The position numbers were made by a program, and so were the translations under genes. A stretch of 64,000 nucleotides of DNA from contig CAJTNC010000013.1 of the NCBI GenBank assembly GCA_910577955.1, positions 1-64,000 on the forward strand. The letters are read 5' to 3'. The DNA is from an uncultured Lachnospiraceae bacterium (GTDB lineage Bacteria; Bacillota; Clostridia; Lachnospirales; Lachnospiraceae). Shown here piece by piece: positions 1 through 8,570 of this stretch (its first letter is position 1; each line of letters starts with the position of its first letter). The notes under the pieces were generated by a model. The model was not told the origin of the DNA, did not search any database, and saw only the letters and a list, made by a program, of their open reading frames with translations.

Positions 1-1
1 G

Positions 2-439
2 GCGATGGAACTTACCGATGCAGAATCACAGTATCGTATTCCATGGATTGTTTTTGATAGGGATCAGGTAAAGGATTTTGATGAGATTATAAGATTGGCA
101 GAGAAAAATGATATTAATGCTGGATGGTCTAATCCATGTTTTGAAATCTGGATGTATTCTTATTTTAGTGAAATGCCTGCTATTAGGGAATCTTATACAT
201 GCTGTAATCGGTTTGCGGAGAAGTTTGAGAAGGTGGCAGGACAGAAATATCTTAAGAAAGATAGGGATATTTATCGAAAGCTGGTGCGGTATGGAGATGA
301 AGAAAAAGCAATTGAGGTGGCGAAGCTGTGTTACAAGAAGTGCTTAGAGAATGGGAAAAAGAAGCCGTCAGAGATGTGGCCTGTGAGTATGGTATATCGA
401 TTGGTGGATGAGATACAACGAAAGCTTGGCTTATTCTAA
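2..439 (+). CDS. RloB-like protein, C-terminal part (cut by window edge)
   Basis: The frame is open to the left edge of the window, so the first ATG at base 5 is probably internal. About 145 residues are visible. The segment VFDRDQVKDF followed by WSNPCFEIW, about 30 residues later, matches the conserved C-terminal core of RloB-like proteins, a Toprim-like fold carried beside an AAA/ABC-type ATPase in restriction and abortive-infection loci. RloB proteins are usually about 200 residues, so roughly a quarter to a third is missing, and the partner ATPase would lie upstream outside the window. The gene ends just before the ABC-3C operon and has the same AT-rich character. The family call is from motif memory; function as a defence component is inferred from the family and its neighbours. 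Confidence 0.72.
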   Translation, partial: AMELTDAESQYRIPWIVFDRDQVKDFDEIIRLAEKNDINAGWSNPCFEIWMYSYFSEMPAIRESYTCCNRFAEKFEKVAGQKYLKKDRDIYRKLVRYGDEEKAIEVAKLCYKKCLENGKKKPSEMWPVSMVYRLVDEIQRKLGLF

Positions 440-465
440 CAAATGTGATGAAAGGGGAATATGAA

Positions 466-2058
466 ATGGATTCAGGTTTTGAACATGATGCGACAGCTAC
501 ATGGAGTGGATATATATATCAAGGTTATGTAGCAATTTATGTGGCTCTGAAACAAATTTGCAGGTTGTTGTCATCACCGGATGCTTTAGATAAAGAGACA
601 ATTGGATTAATATATCAGCTTGAAGTGGAGAACTGGGAAGATGTTGCTATTGTCAGAGAAGATGAAAATGGAAAAACTTATCTTTCTATTCATCAAGTTA
701 AAAATCGACAGGAGAATAATATTTGTGCATATAAAAGAGCGTTGATACAGTTGATGCTTGAAAAGGGTTTTTTAAATCAGCAGAATCTTGGGGTACCTAA
801 AGCGTATTTACATACCAGTAGAGAAATTAAGGAAGAGGAAAAAGAAATAAATCAGTTGTTGATCAATTGGAAAAATAGTATTTTAGAATTTTATAAAAAA
901 ATATCTGTATTGGCTCGAACAAGGAATGATCAAGTTGGTCCAGATTTTAAAGAGAAGGTAAATGAAATAATTGAGCAAGACCCCATCTGTTTAAAACGTG
1001 CTTCATATACATACTTATTAAGCGATATAGTAAAACGTGTAAAAAATGAGAATGATTTAGAAGTAACTATAGAAGCAGTAAAGCATTTGAAAGAATATTT
1101 GGATAAGGATTTAGCAATCTCTGGTATTGATGAAAAAATAGAATTATATCTATACGATGGTAATATAAAATCTTGCAATGGAAATGAGCTTTATGAAAAA
1201 ATTGTGGAGCAAGTGGAGAAGTACAAGTGTATTACAAAAAGTTCAGATAATTTAATTAAAGAGCAATATGAATATATAGCAGATAAATTAGTTGGTTATA
1301 TGAGAGAACAGATTTTAAGCAGACATGAATTAATGCGGAATAAAAAGAAATATAAAAAGCACATTCCATTTGCGGAAATGATTCAAATTTTGGATGAAGG
1401 TCTTTCTAATTATGATACAAAAGCAAATATTGCAGCGTTAAGAAGAATATATGACGAAGCGGTCTCTGAATATTGTTTGATTAGCTGTGACAATGCCTGT
1501 GAAGGGGAAGATAGTTACGAATGTAAATTGTTTAATTCTAAAGATAATGGAATAGATTTAAGTGATGAGGAGTTTAAAAAAATGTGTTTCAGTTACAATC
1601 CTAATTGTAGTAAGAAGATAAAGGATCGAAGTTGCTTGAATGAATTAATGCAAAAAGACGGTCTAGAAGAATCGGTGTTTGAAGTGTTGAGAAATGTTCC
1701 AGAACAATATTTTGTCGAGGAGAATAATAGGACAAGAACTGTGCTCAATGATTTTGGAGATAATGCTTTTTTGACAGCAATTGTGGGGAGCAAGGCACAA
1801 AGAGTGGTGAAAAATATCGTTGAAGGAATCAACAAGAATGCAGAACTGGTTAGTCCGGTCTTTGAAGCGGATAAGTTAATTACAGTACATTTGCATTCAA
1901 ACGATGAAACTCTGTGGGACAGTGATTATACTGAAATTAGTGAAAAGTACATGAGTCGAGAAGCTGTAGAGAGTAGTGATGATAGTCGTAACAGTATTTG
2001 TAAGCCTAAGAAGCCAAAATTTATAAGGGCTCAAGATGTGGTAGAGAAACTTATTTGA
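466..2058 (+). CDS. ABC-3C system effector candidate with PD-(D/E)XK-like N-terminus
   Basis: About 530 residues. The start is placed at ATG 466 because AAAGGGGA lies 7 bases upstream; GTG 445 and ATG 448 are in frame but have no such site. Residues 15-19 (GYIYQ) followed by E53, E55, D59 and a QVK triad at 77-79 form the pattern of restriction-endonuclease-fold nucleases of the DUF4297/Cap4 type. The C-terminal half has a cysteine-rich stretch (about residues 337-397) that could bind zinc. The next two genes encode a small acidic protein and an SMC/Rad50-like ATPase, the layout called ABC-three-component conflict systems. In such systems this protein is the presumed DNA-cutting effector released or directed by the ATPase. 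Nuclease activity is inferred from motifs only. Confidence 0.7.
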   Translation: MDSGFEHDATATWSGYIYQGYVAIYVALKQICRLLSSPDALDKETIGLIYQLEVENWEDVAIVREDENGKTYLSIHQVKNRQENNICAYKRALIQLMLEKGFLNQQNLGVPKAYLHTSREIKEEEKEINQLLINWKNSILEFYKKISVLARTRNDQVGPDFKEKVNEIIEQDPICLKRASYTYLLSDIVKRVKNENDLEVTIEAVKHLKEYLDKDLAISGIDEKIELYLYDGNIKSCNGNELYEKIVEQVEKYKCITKSSDNLIKEQYEYIADKLVGYMREQILSRHELMRNKKKYKKHIPFAEMIQILDEGLSNYDTKANIAALRRIYDEAVSEYCLISCDNACEGEDSYECKLFNSKDNGIDLSDEEFKKMCFSYNPNCSKKIKDRSCLNELMQKDGLEESVFEVLRNVPEQYFVEENNRTRTVLNDFGDNAFLTAIVGSKAQRVVKNIVEGINKNAELVSPVFEADKLITVHLHSNDETLWDSDYTEISEKYMSREAVESSDDSRNSICKPKKPKFIRAQDVVEKLI

Positions 2059-2085
2059 TAAAAATTATGAACAGGAGAGAAAGCA

Positions 2086-2835
2086 GTGCGCAGATTTATA
2101 GAAGCTATGGTGGGTGTTGATGGAGTGGATATAGGATATGGAGATTACGATACTCTATTTGTAAAACGAGAATATGATTCTTATTATTATTTTTTCTTTT
2201 TAAAAGAAAAAGAACAGCTGTCTAATCTTCAAAGTGAGGCGGAGGATATATTTCATCAATTGAAAAAAAGTAAAATATATCAGCCGGATATGGATAAAAA
2301 TACAACTTGCATATTTTGTTTGCGTATAGAAGAAGATGAATATTATAAAATAGAAAAAGAAGAGGAAATTAGTGAAATAAGTAAGATTATTTGTCTTATA
2401 GAAGAGGATTTAAATTATTTCAAGAAAAATGTCTTTTTATATACAGACAAAATGGAAAAATTTGCACAAAAAAATATAGGTAAATTTGAATTATTGTGCG
2501 AGGAATATTTTACAGAGGAATCTTTTCGAGAATACAAAAAATCAAATAAGGATTCATTTGAATATGACTTTTTGATTAATATGTTTATAAAAATTCCCTT
2601 TCTAAGCTTTTATGAGTACCAGAAAAAGAAAGATATAAAGTATCAGGCAGCGGAAAGCTTTATAGAAAAAAGATGTGCGGCAATGGAGATTGACCTAGAA
2701 CTTATAAATAAATTAAGCATGGATTTGGAAAAGCTGGAAGATGAAGATGCTCTTTATAAATGGGTAGATACATTGATAGAGCAACGGAATAGTAATGATC
2801 AGGGAGTTCTGGAGGTAATAAATAATGAGGATTAA
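2086..2835 (+). CDS. ABC-3C system middle component (probable)
   Basis: 249 residues, starting at GTG 2086 with CAGGAGAG a few bases upstream. The protein is rich in Glu, Lys, Tyr and Ile with a predicted mostly helical character and shows no catalytic motif that I recognise. It is assigned by position: it sits between a nuclease-like protein and an SMC/Rad50-like ATPase and overlaps the ATPase start by 11 bases, so the two are translationally coupled. In ABC-3C systems the small middle component is thought to bridge the effector and the ATPase. The sequence itself would not identify it. The region is among the most AT-rich in the window, a sign of foreign origin. Confidence 0.55.
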   Translation: MRRFIEAMVGVDGVDIGYGDYDTLFVKREYDSYYYFFFLKEKEQLSNLQSEAEDIFHQLKKSKIYQPDMDKNTTCIFCLRIEEDEYYKIEKEEEISEISKIICLIEEDLNYFKKNVFLYTDKMEKFAQKNIGKFELLCEEYFTEESFREYKKSNKDSFEYDFLINMFIKIPFLSFYEYQKKKDIKYQAAESFIEKRCAAMEIDLELINKLSMDLEKLEDEDALYKWVDTLIEQRNSNDQGVLEVINNED

Positions 2836-5245
2836 AAGTCTTGTAGTAAAAAATATAAAACTTTTTGACCAAGAATTTGAAATAATAAAGAATGTCTCTC
2901 AGGTGGATTTAGTTTTATTAAATGGACCTAATGGATATGGTAAGACTACTGTTTTTGATGCATTGGAACTGGCATTAACAGGAGAAATAAAACGAATAAA
3001 AACTTACAATGAAAATTTGGGAGTAGCAAAGAATGAAAAGTATGATAAAAAGATTTTAATTACTGATCCATCAAAAGAAGCATATGTTATATTGACTTTG
3101 GAAGAAGAAAACTGTGAGATTCAGTTAAAACGTCTTTATGAGAAGCCATCAAATAGTAAAAAGAATAAAGCTACTACTGATAATAATCCTCATAGAATAT
3201 TTGAAAAATTTGAAAGAAAACTTTTTATTAATGGTGAAGAGATAATTGGGTTAGAAGAGCAGACATCATTCTTAAAAAAATATCATTTGGATAATGTTAC
3301 AGAATTTTTTGACAAATGCTGCTTCCTTTCTCAAGATGAACATTTGCAGTTTTTAAAGGAAACAAAAAAGGATAAATCTATTGCCATGGAGTTCTTATTT
3401 CAGTTGCCAGAGAAGCAGAAAGAAGAAATAGATAGGATAGATAAGATCATTTTTTCTCTAAAAAATTCAAATATAAAGAATAATTTGGGATATATTCAAA
3501 AACTCGAAATAAATAGAAACAAACTCGAAGAGGAAATTGAAAGATTACAGAGAAATGCTGAAGTTAACCAGAATGAGGAGAAGGGAGAAGGAATAGAGTA
3601 TCAGTGCTTATTTTCACAGAAAGGGATTAAATGGGATGAACAAAAGCCTTTATTAAATGATGATGAGTATGAAGCAGCGAATAAGGAATTGGATAATTTG
3701 ATGTATTATGCCGAACATCAAGAGGCTTGTATTGATTATATATGGAATAAGCCATTTCAGGATTTATTACATCCTTTTATAGGGAGTGATGATATTCGTT
3801 ATGAAAGCAATAAACTTGAGTATGCTTATCGATATTTTGCGCTGATCCAAAATGAAAATTCTTTTGAAGAAAAATATCATAAACAACAACGGTTAGAGTT
3901 GTTGGAAAAAAGCATAGAAAAAAGAGAATTGCATGATATTAACTGGAAAACAGTGTCTGATGAAAAGCTGATGGATGAAGATACTGTCACACAGATTAAG
4001 GAAGAAATAGATATAATTAAAAAAATGGAACAGACACAGGGGGCTGTTGACGGTATTATTACAAGTCTCAATAAAACAAGAACTGTTTTATTGCAGAATA
4101 CTAGAAAGGCTATAGAACAAGGGGCAATTAGTGATAAAGAATGTCCCTTTTGTGGCGCACCATATGAAGAAAGTAAAATATTGGAAAGTAAGATTGCTTC
4201 AGAAGGGGAAAAATTACTTGCTTTAAGTGAGGGAACATCCAAAGATATTCAAAATGCGATTGATGGAATATATGAAAAATATATGAATAAAGTATTGGTT
4301 GCTATACAGCATTCTTTGCGGGACAGAGTGACAGAAGCACTCTATAATAAATATCAGGAAGCAGAGAAGTATAAAGGAAATTTGAATGAAATTAGAGATT
4401 TGCTACAGAGAATAAATATCACTTTACCAAAAAAATACCAGAAGGATATAACCGAAATTTCTAAAGGATATGAGACTTTTATCGAAAGCATAAAAAAGAG
4501 TTTAAAGATATTACCTGAGGATATTGAGGCACAATTGGTAATGAAAAAATTTGAACGGGACTATGAAAAATATTATGATAAGGATGAAACCAGATTTCTA
4601 GTGAATACTAGAGCTAATCTATATATGAAGAAAGCTTATGTCAAAAGGTGTTTTTATGACACAAACAAAGAATTGATTTTGAATAAAAAACAAGAACTTT
4701 TGCAGATTAAAAAAAGATGCATAAAGTTAAATGAAGTTTATAACGAATTGTGTGAATATAGGACGGCTATAGATGAGGGAGTTAAAGACTATAAACGAAA
4801 CGTTATTTATGATATTGAACCCATGTTGCATGTATATACAGCTAAGATTTTGCAACAGAAATTCTGTGGAAAAAGTATTTTTATTTTAACGGATGAGAAG
4901 ATGGAAAATTTACAATTGATTCATTCCGCAGATGATAACCATGATATATTATATAATATGAGCTCAGGGCAACTTGCAGCTGTTTCATTATCATTCCTAT
5001 TATGTATGAATCAAGTGTATGCACAACAACAGTCTTTGCCTCTTTTGTTGATAGATGATCCTATTCAGACAATTGATGATGTAAATATGGTAGGGCTGGT
5101 GGATATTTTGCGATTTGAGTTCAAAAATACACAAATATTTATTTCTACACATGAGCAGAAGTTTGAATGGTATTTAAAATATAAGTATGAAAAGGCAGGA
5201 AAGAAAATGAAAGCATATAATATGAAAGATATTGTGTTAAAATAG
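2825..5245 (+). CDS. SMC/Rad50-like ABC ATPase of the ABC-3C system
   Basis: 806 residues. The Walker A motif GPNGYGKT is at residues 34-41. A CPFCGAP zinc-hook-like motif lies at about 440-446 between long charged coiled-coil-like segments. A signature SSGQ is near residue 713 and a Walker B LLLIDDP near 740, followed by an H-loop histidine in the segment STHEQ. This is the arrangement of Rad50/SbcC/RecN-type ATPases that form dimers on DNA. The start ATG 2825 overlaps the middle-component gene. With the two upstream genes it makes a compact three-gene operon, and no other gene lies between 5245 and the Wadjet locus. The role as DNA-sensing motor of an ABC-3C defence system is inferred from family and layout. 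The ATPase family call itself is secure. Confidence 0.85.
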   Translation: MRIKSLVVKNIKLFDQEFEIIKNVSQVDLVLLNGPNGYGKTTVFDALELALTGEIKRIKTYNENLGVAKNEKYDKKILITDPSKEAYVILTLEEENCEIQLKRLYEKPSNSKKNKATTDNNPHRIFEKFERKLFINGEEIIGLEEQTSFLKKYHLDNVTEFFDKCCFLSQDEHLQFLKETKKDKSIAMEFLFQLPEKQKEEIDRIDKIIFSLKNSNIKNNLGYIQKLEINRNKLEEEIERLQRNAEVNQNEEKGEGIEYQCLFSQKGIKWDEQKPLLNDDEYEAANKELDNLMYYAEHQEACIDYIWNKPFQDLLHPFIGSDDIRYESNKLEYAYRYFALIQNENSFEEKYHKQQRLELLEKSIEKRELHDINWKTVSDEKLMDEDTVTQIKEEIDIIKKMEQTQGAVDGIITSLNKTRTVLLQNTRKAIEQGAISDKECPFCGAPYEESKILESKIASEGEKLLALSEGTSKDIQNAIDGIYEKYMNKVLVAIQHSLRDRVTEALYNKYQEAEKYKGNLNEIRDLLQRINITLPKKYQKDITEISKGYETFIESIKKSLKILPEDIEAQLVMKKFERDYEKYYDKDETRFLVNTRANLYMKKAYVKRCFYDTNKELILNKKQELLQIKKRCIKLNEVYNELCEYRTAIDEGVKDYKRNVIYDIEPMLHVYTAKILQQKFCGKSIFILTDEKMENLQLIHSADDNHDILYNMSSGQLAAVSLSFLLCMNQVYAQQQSLPLLLIDDPIQTIDDVNMVGLVDILRFEFKNTQIFISTHEQKFEWYLKYKYEKAGKKMKAYNMKDIVLK

Positions 5246-5294
5246 CTGAAAGAATAGGATATCGTATTGGTGTAGGAGATAATTTGAATACTGT

Positions 5295-5510
5295 TTACTG
5301 GTAAAACAACTTGACAATAATTCACCGTCAATTTTGCTTCAACTTACCAATAATCGACCGTACTCCACGAAGTTATGCGGGCAGCGATTTTCACGTGGGA
5401 AAAGTCAAAAAAGTTCGTGACAATTACTTGACATCAACGGGAGCTGTGTGTGGCGAAGAGTTTTCCGGTTTGAGGTAGATAGGCTGCCAGAGTAGAAAGG
5501 AGGAGGTTTT
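5295..5510 (+). repeat. Defence-module leader repeat, copy A
   Basis: This non-coding stretch resembles 13944-14160 over about 200 bases in the same orientation. Best-matching blocks are CCACGAAGTTATGCGGG (5365-5381) and AAGTTCGTGA-AATTACTTGACATCAAC (5411-5438, one base differing), plus weaker matches at both ends, with several substitutions and short indels. It lies between the ABC-3C operon and jetA. The short reading frames crossing it are not conserved in the second copy, so it is probably not coding. It could be a regulatory leader, a module boundary or a remnant of an integrated element. Confidence 0.7.
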
Positions 5511-5801
5511 TGGGATAATAAGCACTTTGTTTTTCGGATATCTTGTCGATTAAAGAGTTTTTTTGATTGCTCATCAAATTCATGCTTTAAGTGAAATTCT
5601 TGCACGAAATGACAAAATACCTGTACCTCATATTTCTGGTTGGTCTGGGTTAGTAATAGAAAGTGGGTTGCAGTGAATAGTATAGATAAAATCAGTCTGT
5701 TAGTATATCATTGGGTAAATTGAGATGGTGAATTAAACGCAGGGGATTTGAAAAAACAAATTATATTTTAAATGTAATTGTGTATACGATATTAAAATGA
5801 T

Positions 5802-5952
5802 ATGATTTTCACTAAGAAATATGGAGGGTTTTATAAGGGGATTATATATGACGGGGTGTTTTGGACAATCTTAAATGATGATCGTCAGATGATTATCCCG
5901 GTAATTAATGAGATTTTTAAAGAAGACTATACGGGGGGAAGGGGGATACAAT
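5802..5952 (+). pseudogene. Rpn/PD-(D/E)XK transposase-type N-terminal fragment
   Basis: An open frame from ATG 5802 encodes YDGVFWTILNDDRQMI, then IPVINEIFKEDYTG. This resembles the first 40-50 residues of the Rpn-family recombination-promoting nuclease proteins abundant in Lachnospiraceae (typical pattern DGVFRTLLND...IPVINEIFG..YTGEE). After about residue 49 the frame runs into the jetA start region and stops at 6002 with no further Rpn similarity. It therefore looks like a truncated remnant whose 3' part was replaced by the Wadjet operon. The family match is from memory. It could instead be a spurious short frame. Confidence 0.5.
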
Positions 5953-7425
5953 TTGAATTATTTGGAATCAATTCAGGAAACTATATATTTATCTGCTGGT
6001 AATGCGCCGCAATACAGGCGTATTATGCGGATTTTTTTTATAGAGTACGAAAAAATGCATTTTCAATTATACAAGGAAGATGTGTTGGAGCTGCTTAAGG
6101 AGTATCCAGAGTTTTTAGATTATGCTATGGAGCAGTTGAAAACAGATTTAGAGGCGTTAGTTGGATGGAAAAATCTTACCCCTATTCAGGATCCGAAAAG
6201 AGTTTATACGATTGCGGAATATAAAAATAAGCAGTACCGTTATACAATGTCGGAATATGCAGTAGAGATAGAGAGAATGACGGTAAAGCTTGAAAATCTT
6301 TTCATGGATAGTGGGAATCTGTCCATGAATTATTTTGTGCGGATTGAAAATGCCTTGAATGAAATGGAGCAGATTGACCGTCAGGAACTGAAAGCCGTGA
6401 ATGAATGGTGGAGCAATTTGCAGGAAGATTTTAAGAGGTTAAATCGGAATTATCAGGATTATTTGAGAGAATTCTATTCAGGCAAATCAGATAAAGTTCT
6501 CAAGTCTATTGAATTTGTCATACATAAAGATAGATTTATTTCTTATCTACAGGAGTTTGTGCAGCAGCTTCAGAATAAATCCATACGTATTGAAAATATC
6601 ATTAAGAAATTGTCACAGAAGATGGTAGACGGGGTATTGGAGAGAGTCATTGAAAGTGAGCTGGCAATTCCACATCCGAATTCGGAAATCCAGGATTTAA
6701 GGGAGAATGCGATAAGAGAAAATATTTACGGAAAATGGAAGAGCCTGTCAGATTGGTTTATTTCGACCGATAAGCACCCAAGCGAAAGCCAGAAAGTAAT
6801 GGATATTACAGATGAAGTGATACGGAAAATCATACAAAATGCAGCGCTGATCGTACAGATACAAAATTGGGGAATCAGCCGTAAGGAAGATTATAAGAAT
6901 TTTATCCAGATGTTTGCGCGGTGCGAAAATGTGGAAGCGGCACATAAACTTTCGGCACATATATTCGGAATACAGCATGTGCGGCATTTTAGAGTAAACT
7001 GTCCGCGTTCCACGGATAGCATAAACAGCAGCGTTTTTGATGAATTGCCATCGGAATATGAATTAAAGCCCCATACAAGAACATATAAACCCAAAATACA
7101 AAAATCCGGGTTTGAAAGTAAAGCGCTGGAGAAACTTGCACAGCGTAACCAATATTTGAAAAAACTGGAGGAAGACAGAAAGCTGGTTATGAAATATATT
7201 CAGGATGGCCAACTGGATATCAGTCGGATTGACGACTGCATTTCAGTGAATACAAGGGATACTTTTCTGCGCTGGATAGCACAGGCGAATCTGACTGTTT
7301 CCAAAAGTGGACGTACCGAGTATGGACAGGCATTTCGTTTAATAAAACAGGAAGGAAGCCACACTCTAAAATGTGAAGATGGGAAATTGGTGATGCCTAA
7401 ATATATATTTCAGTTTGAGGATTAG
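5953..7425 (+). CDS. jetA: Wadjet JetA, kleisin-like subunit (type II-like, DUF2397/TIGR02677)
   Basis: About 490 residues when started at TTG 5953. This start is chosen because a strong purine-rich site (GGGGGGAAGGGGG, 5933-5945) lies just upstream and because the protein then begins LNYLESIQETIYL, the expected JetA N-terminus. The ATG at 5908 would add 15 residues from a different reading context. The protein is almost entirely helical-looking and charged with no enzyme motif, as expected for a kleisin that bridges the JetC heads. It is the first gene of a tightly packed jetABCD operon (5-base gap to jetB). Wadjet recognises and cuts circular plasmid DNA by loop extrusion. Lengths of all four proteins fit the TIGR02677-02680 set, hence the type II assignment. 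Confidence 0.8.
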   Translation: MNYLESIQETIYLSAGNAPQYRRIMRIFFIEYEKMHFQLYKEDVLELLKEYPEFLDYAMEQLKTDLEALVGWKNLTPIQDPKRVYTIAEYKNKQYRYTMSEYAVEIERMTVKLENLFMDSGNLSMNYFVRIENALNEMEQIDRQELKAVNEWWSNLQEDFKRLNRNYQDYLREFYSGKSDKVLKSIEFVIHKDRFISYLQEFVQQLQNKSIRIENIIKKLSQKMVDGVLERVIESELAIPHPNSEIQDLRENAIRENIYGKWKSLSDWFISTDKHPSESQKVMDITDEVIRKIIQNAALIVQIQNWGISRKEDYKNFIQMFARCENVEAAHKLSAHIFGIQHVRHFRVNCPRSTDSINSSVFDELPSEYELKPHTRTYKPKIQKSGFESKALEKLAQRNQYLKKLEEDRKLVMKYIQDGQLDISRIDDCISVNTRDTFLRWIAQANLTVSKSGRTEYGQAFRLIKQEGSHTLKCEDGKLVMPKYIFQFED

Positions 7426-7430
7426 GAAAA

Positions 7431-8570
7431 ATGGAAGCGGTAAGGGCATTAATAGAGAATTGTTGGATTGACAAAAAGAAAGATAAAGAATTATATGTGA
7501 AAGTTCGCAGAGAACTGACGAAATGTCAGAAATTTTTCCGGGAACAGTTGGGGTGGGCGGTGATCAATAATGAACAGATATTAAAGGTGGAGAAAATACC
7601 TGCCTGTGCGGAAGGCTATATGGGCATTACAGATTTTACTGAGAGCGGGGATTACTGTCTTTTTTGCGCTGTCTTAATATTCCTGGAAGATAAGGAAGAA
7701 CAGGAGCAATTTTTGTTATCTGAATTGGTAGATATGCTGGAGCTGCAGCTAAAAGATGTGATGGATGTAGACTGGACTTCTTTTACACAGAGGAAGTCTC
7801 TCGTAAGAGTGCTGCAGTTTTGTGAGAACATGAGGCTGTTAGAAGCGTATGAAGGGAGCAGTGATAATGTCGGCAGCAGCATCGGACAGGAGATCTTATA
7901 TGAGAACACAGGGCTTTCCAGATATATGGCGGTAAATTTTGCATATAGCATAGCTGGTTTTCAGTCATGGGAAGACTTTGAGAGGCAGCAGAATCAGGAA
8001 GGCGAAGCGGACAGAGGGCATTACAGGATTAATCGTGTATACAGGCAGATAGCTGCGGCCCCGGTCCTTTACTGGAGCCAGTCCGATAACCCGGATAGTA
8101 TCTATTTGAAAAACCAGCGGCAGTGGATACAGAAAAATTTCAGTGAATATTTGGGAGGACAGCTTCATATCCATAAAAACGCTGCTTTTCTGGTGATGGA
8201 TGAAGGGGAATCTTTTGGAGAAATGCATCCAAGAGAGGCTATGCTTCCGGAACTTGTTTTACTTTTGTGCAGACGGATTAGGGAAAAAGCAGACGTGGGT
8301 GTTTGGAAAGAGCGGTATGACGGGTGCATTGTGGTTTCAACAAAAGAGTTTCAGAAAGAAATTTGCCATTGCCGCGATAAGTACAGACTGGCATGGAGCA
8401 AGGAATACAGAGAGATGGAGGATGAAAAACTGTTGACATCGGTTATTTCTTATATGAAATCATGGATGATGATTGACGAGTGTGGCGAAGAACTTGTCAT
8501 CTATCCGGCGGCAGGAAAAATGATCGGGAGTTATCCGGCAGAGTTTGATGCAAAGGAGAAGAACAGATGA
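7431..8570 (+). CDS. jetB: Wadjet JetB, KITE-like subunit (type II-like)
   Basis: 379 residues. The start ATG 7431 follows the jetA stop by 5 bases and its stop overlaps the jetC start (ATGA). No catalytic motif is visible. Alternating helical and aromatic segments fit a winged-helix KITE protein that binds the JetA kleisin. The position between the kleisin and the SMC-like ATPase, and the size close to the TIGR02678/DUF2398 family, support the call. Sequence alone gives little. In the Wadjet complex this subunit stabilises the JetA-JetC motor and contacts DNA. Confidence 0.75.
   Translation: MEAVRALIENCWIDKKKDKELYVKVRRELTKCQKFFREQLGWAVINNEQILKVEKIPACAEGYMGITDFTESGDYCLFCAVLIFLEDKEEQEQFLLSELVDMLELQLKDVMDVDWTSFTQRKSLVRVLQFCENMRLLEAYEGSSDNVGSSIGQEILYENTGLSRYMAVNFAYSIAGFQSWEDFERQQNQEGEADRGHYRINRVYRQIAAAPVLYWSQSDNPDSIYLKNQRQWIQKNFSEYLGGQLHIHKNAAFLVMDEGESFGEMHPREAMLPELVLLLCRRIREKADVGVWKERYDGCIVVSTKEFQKEICHCRDKYRLAWSKEYREMEDEKLLTSVISYMKSWMMIDECGEELVIYPAAGKMIGSYPAEFDAKEKNR

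Noticed and set aside
5405..5605. Minus-strand 66-residue frame inside leader repeat copy A
   Set aside because: Not conserved in copy B, no ribosome binding site, and the repeat explains the sequence better as non-coding.
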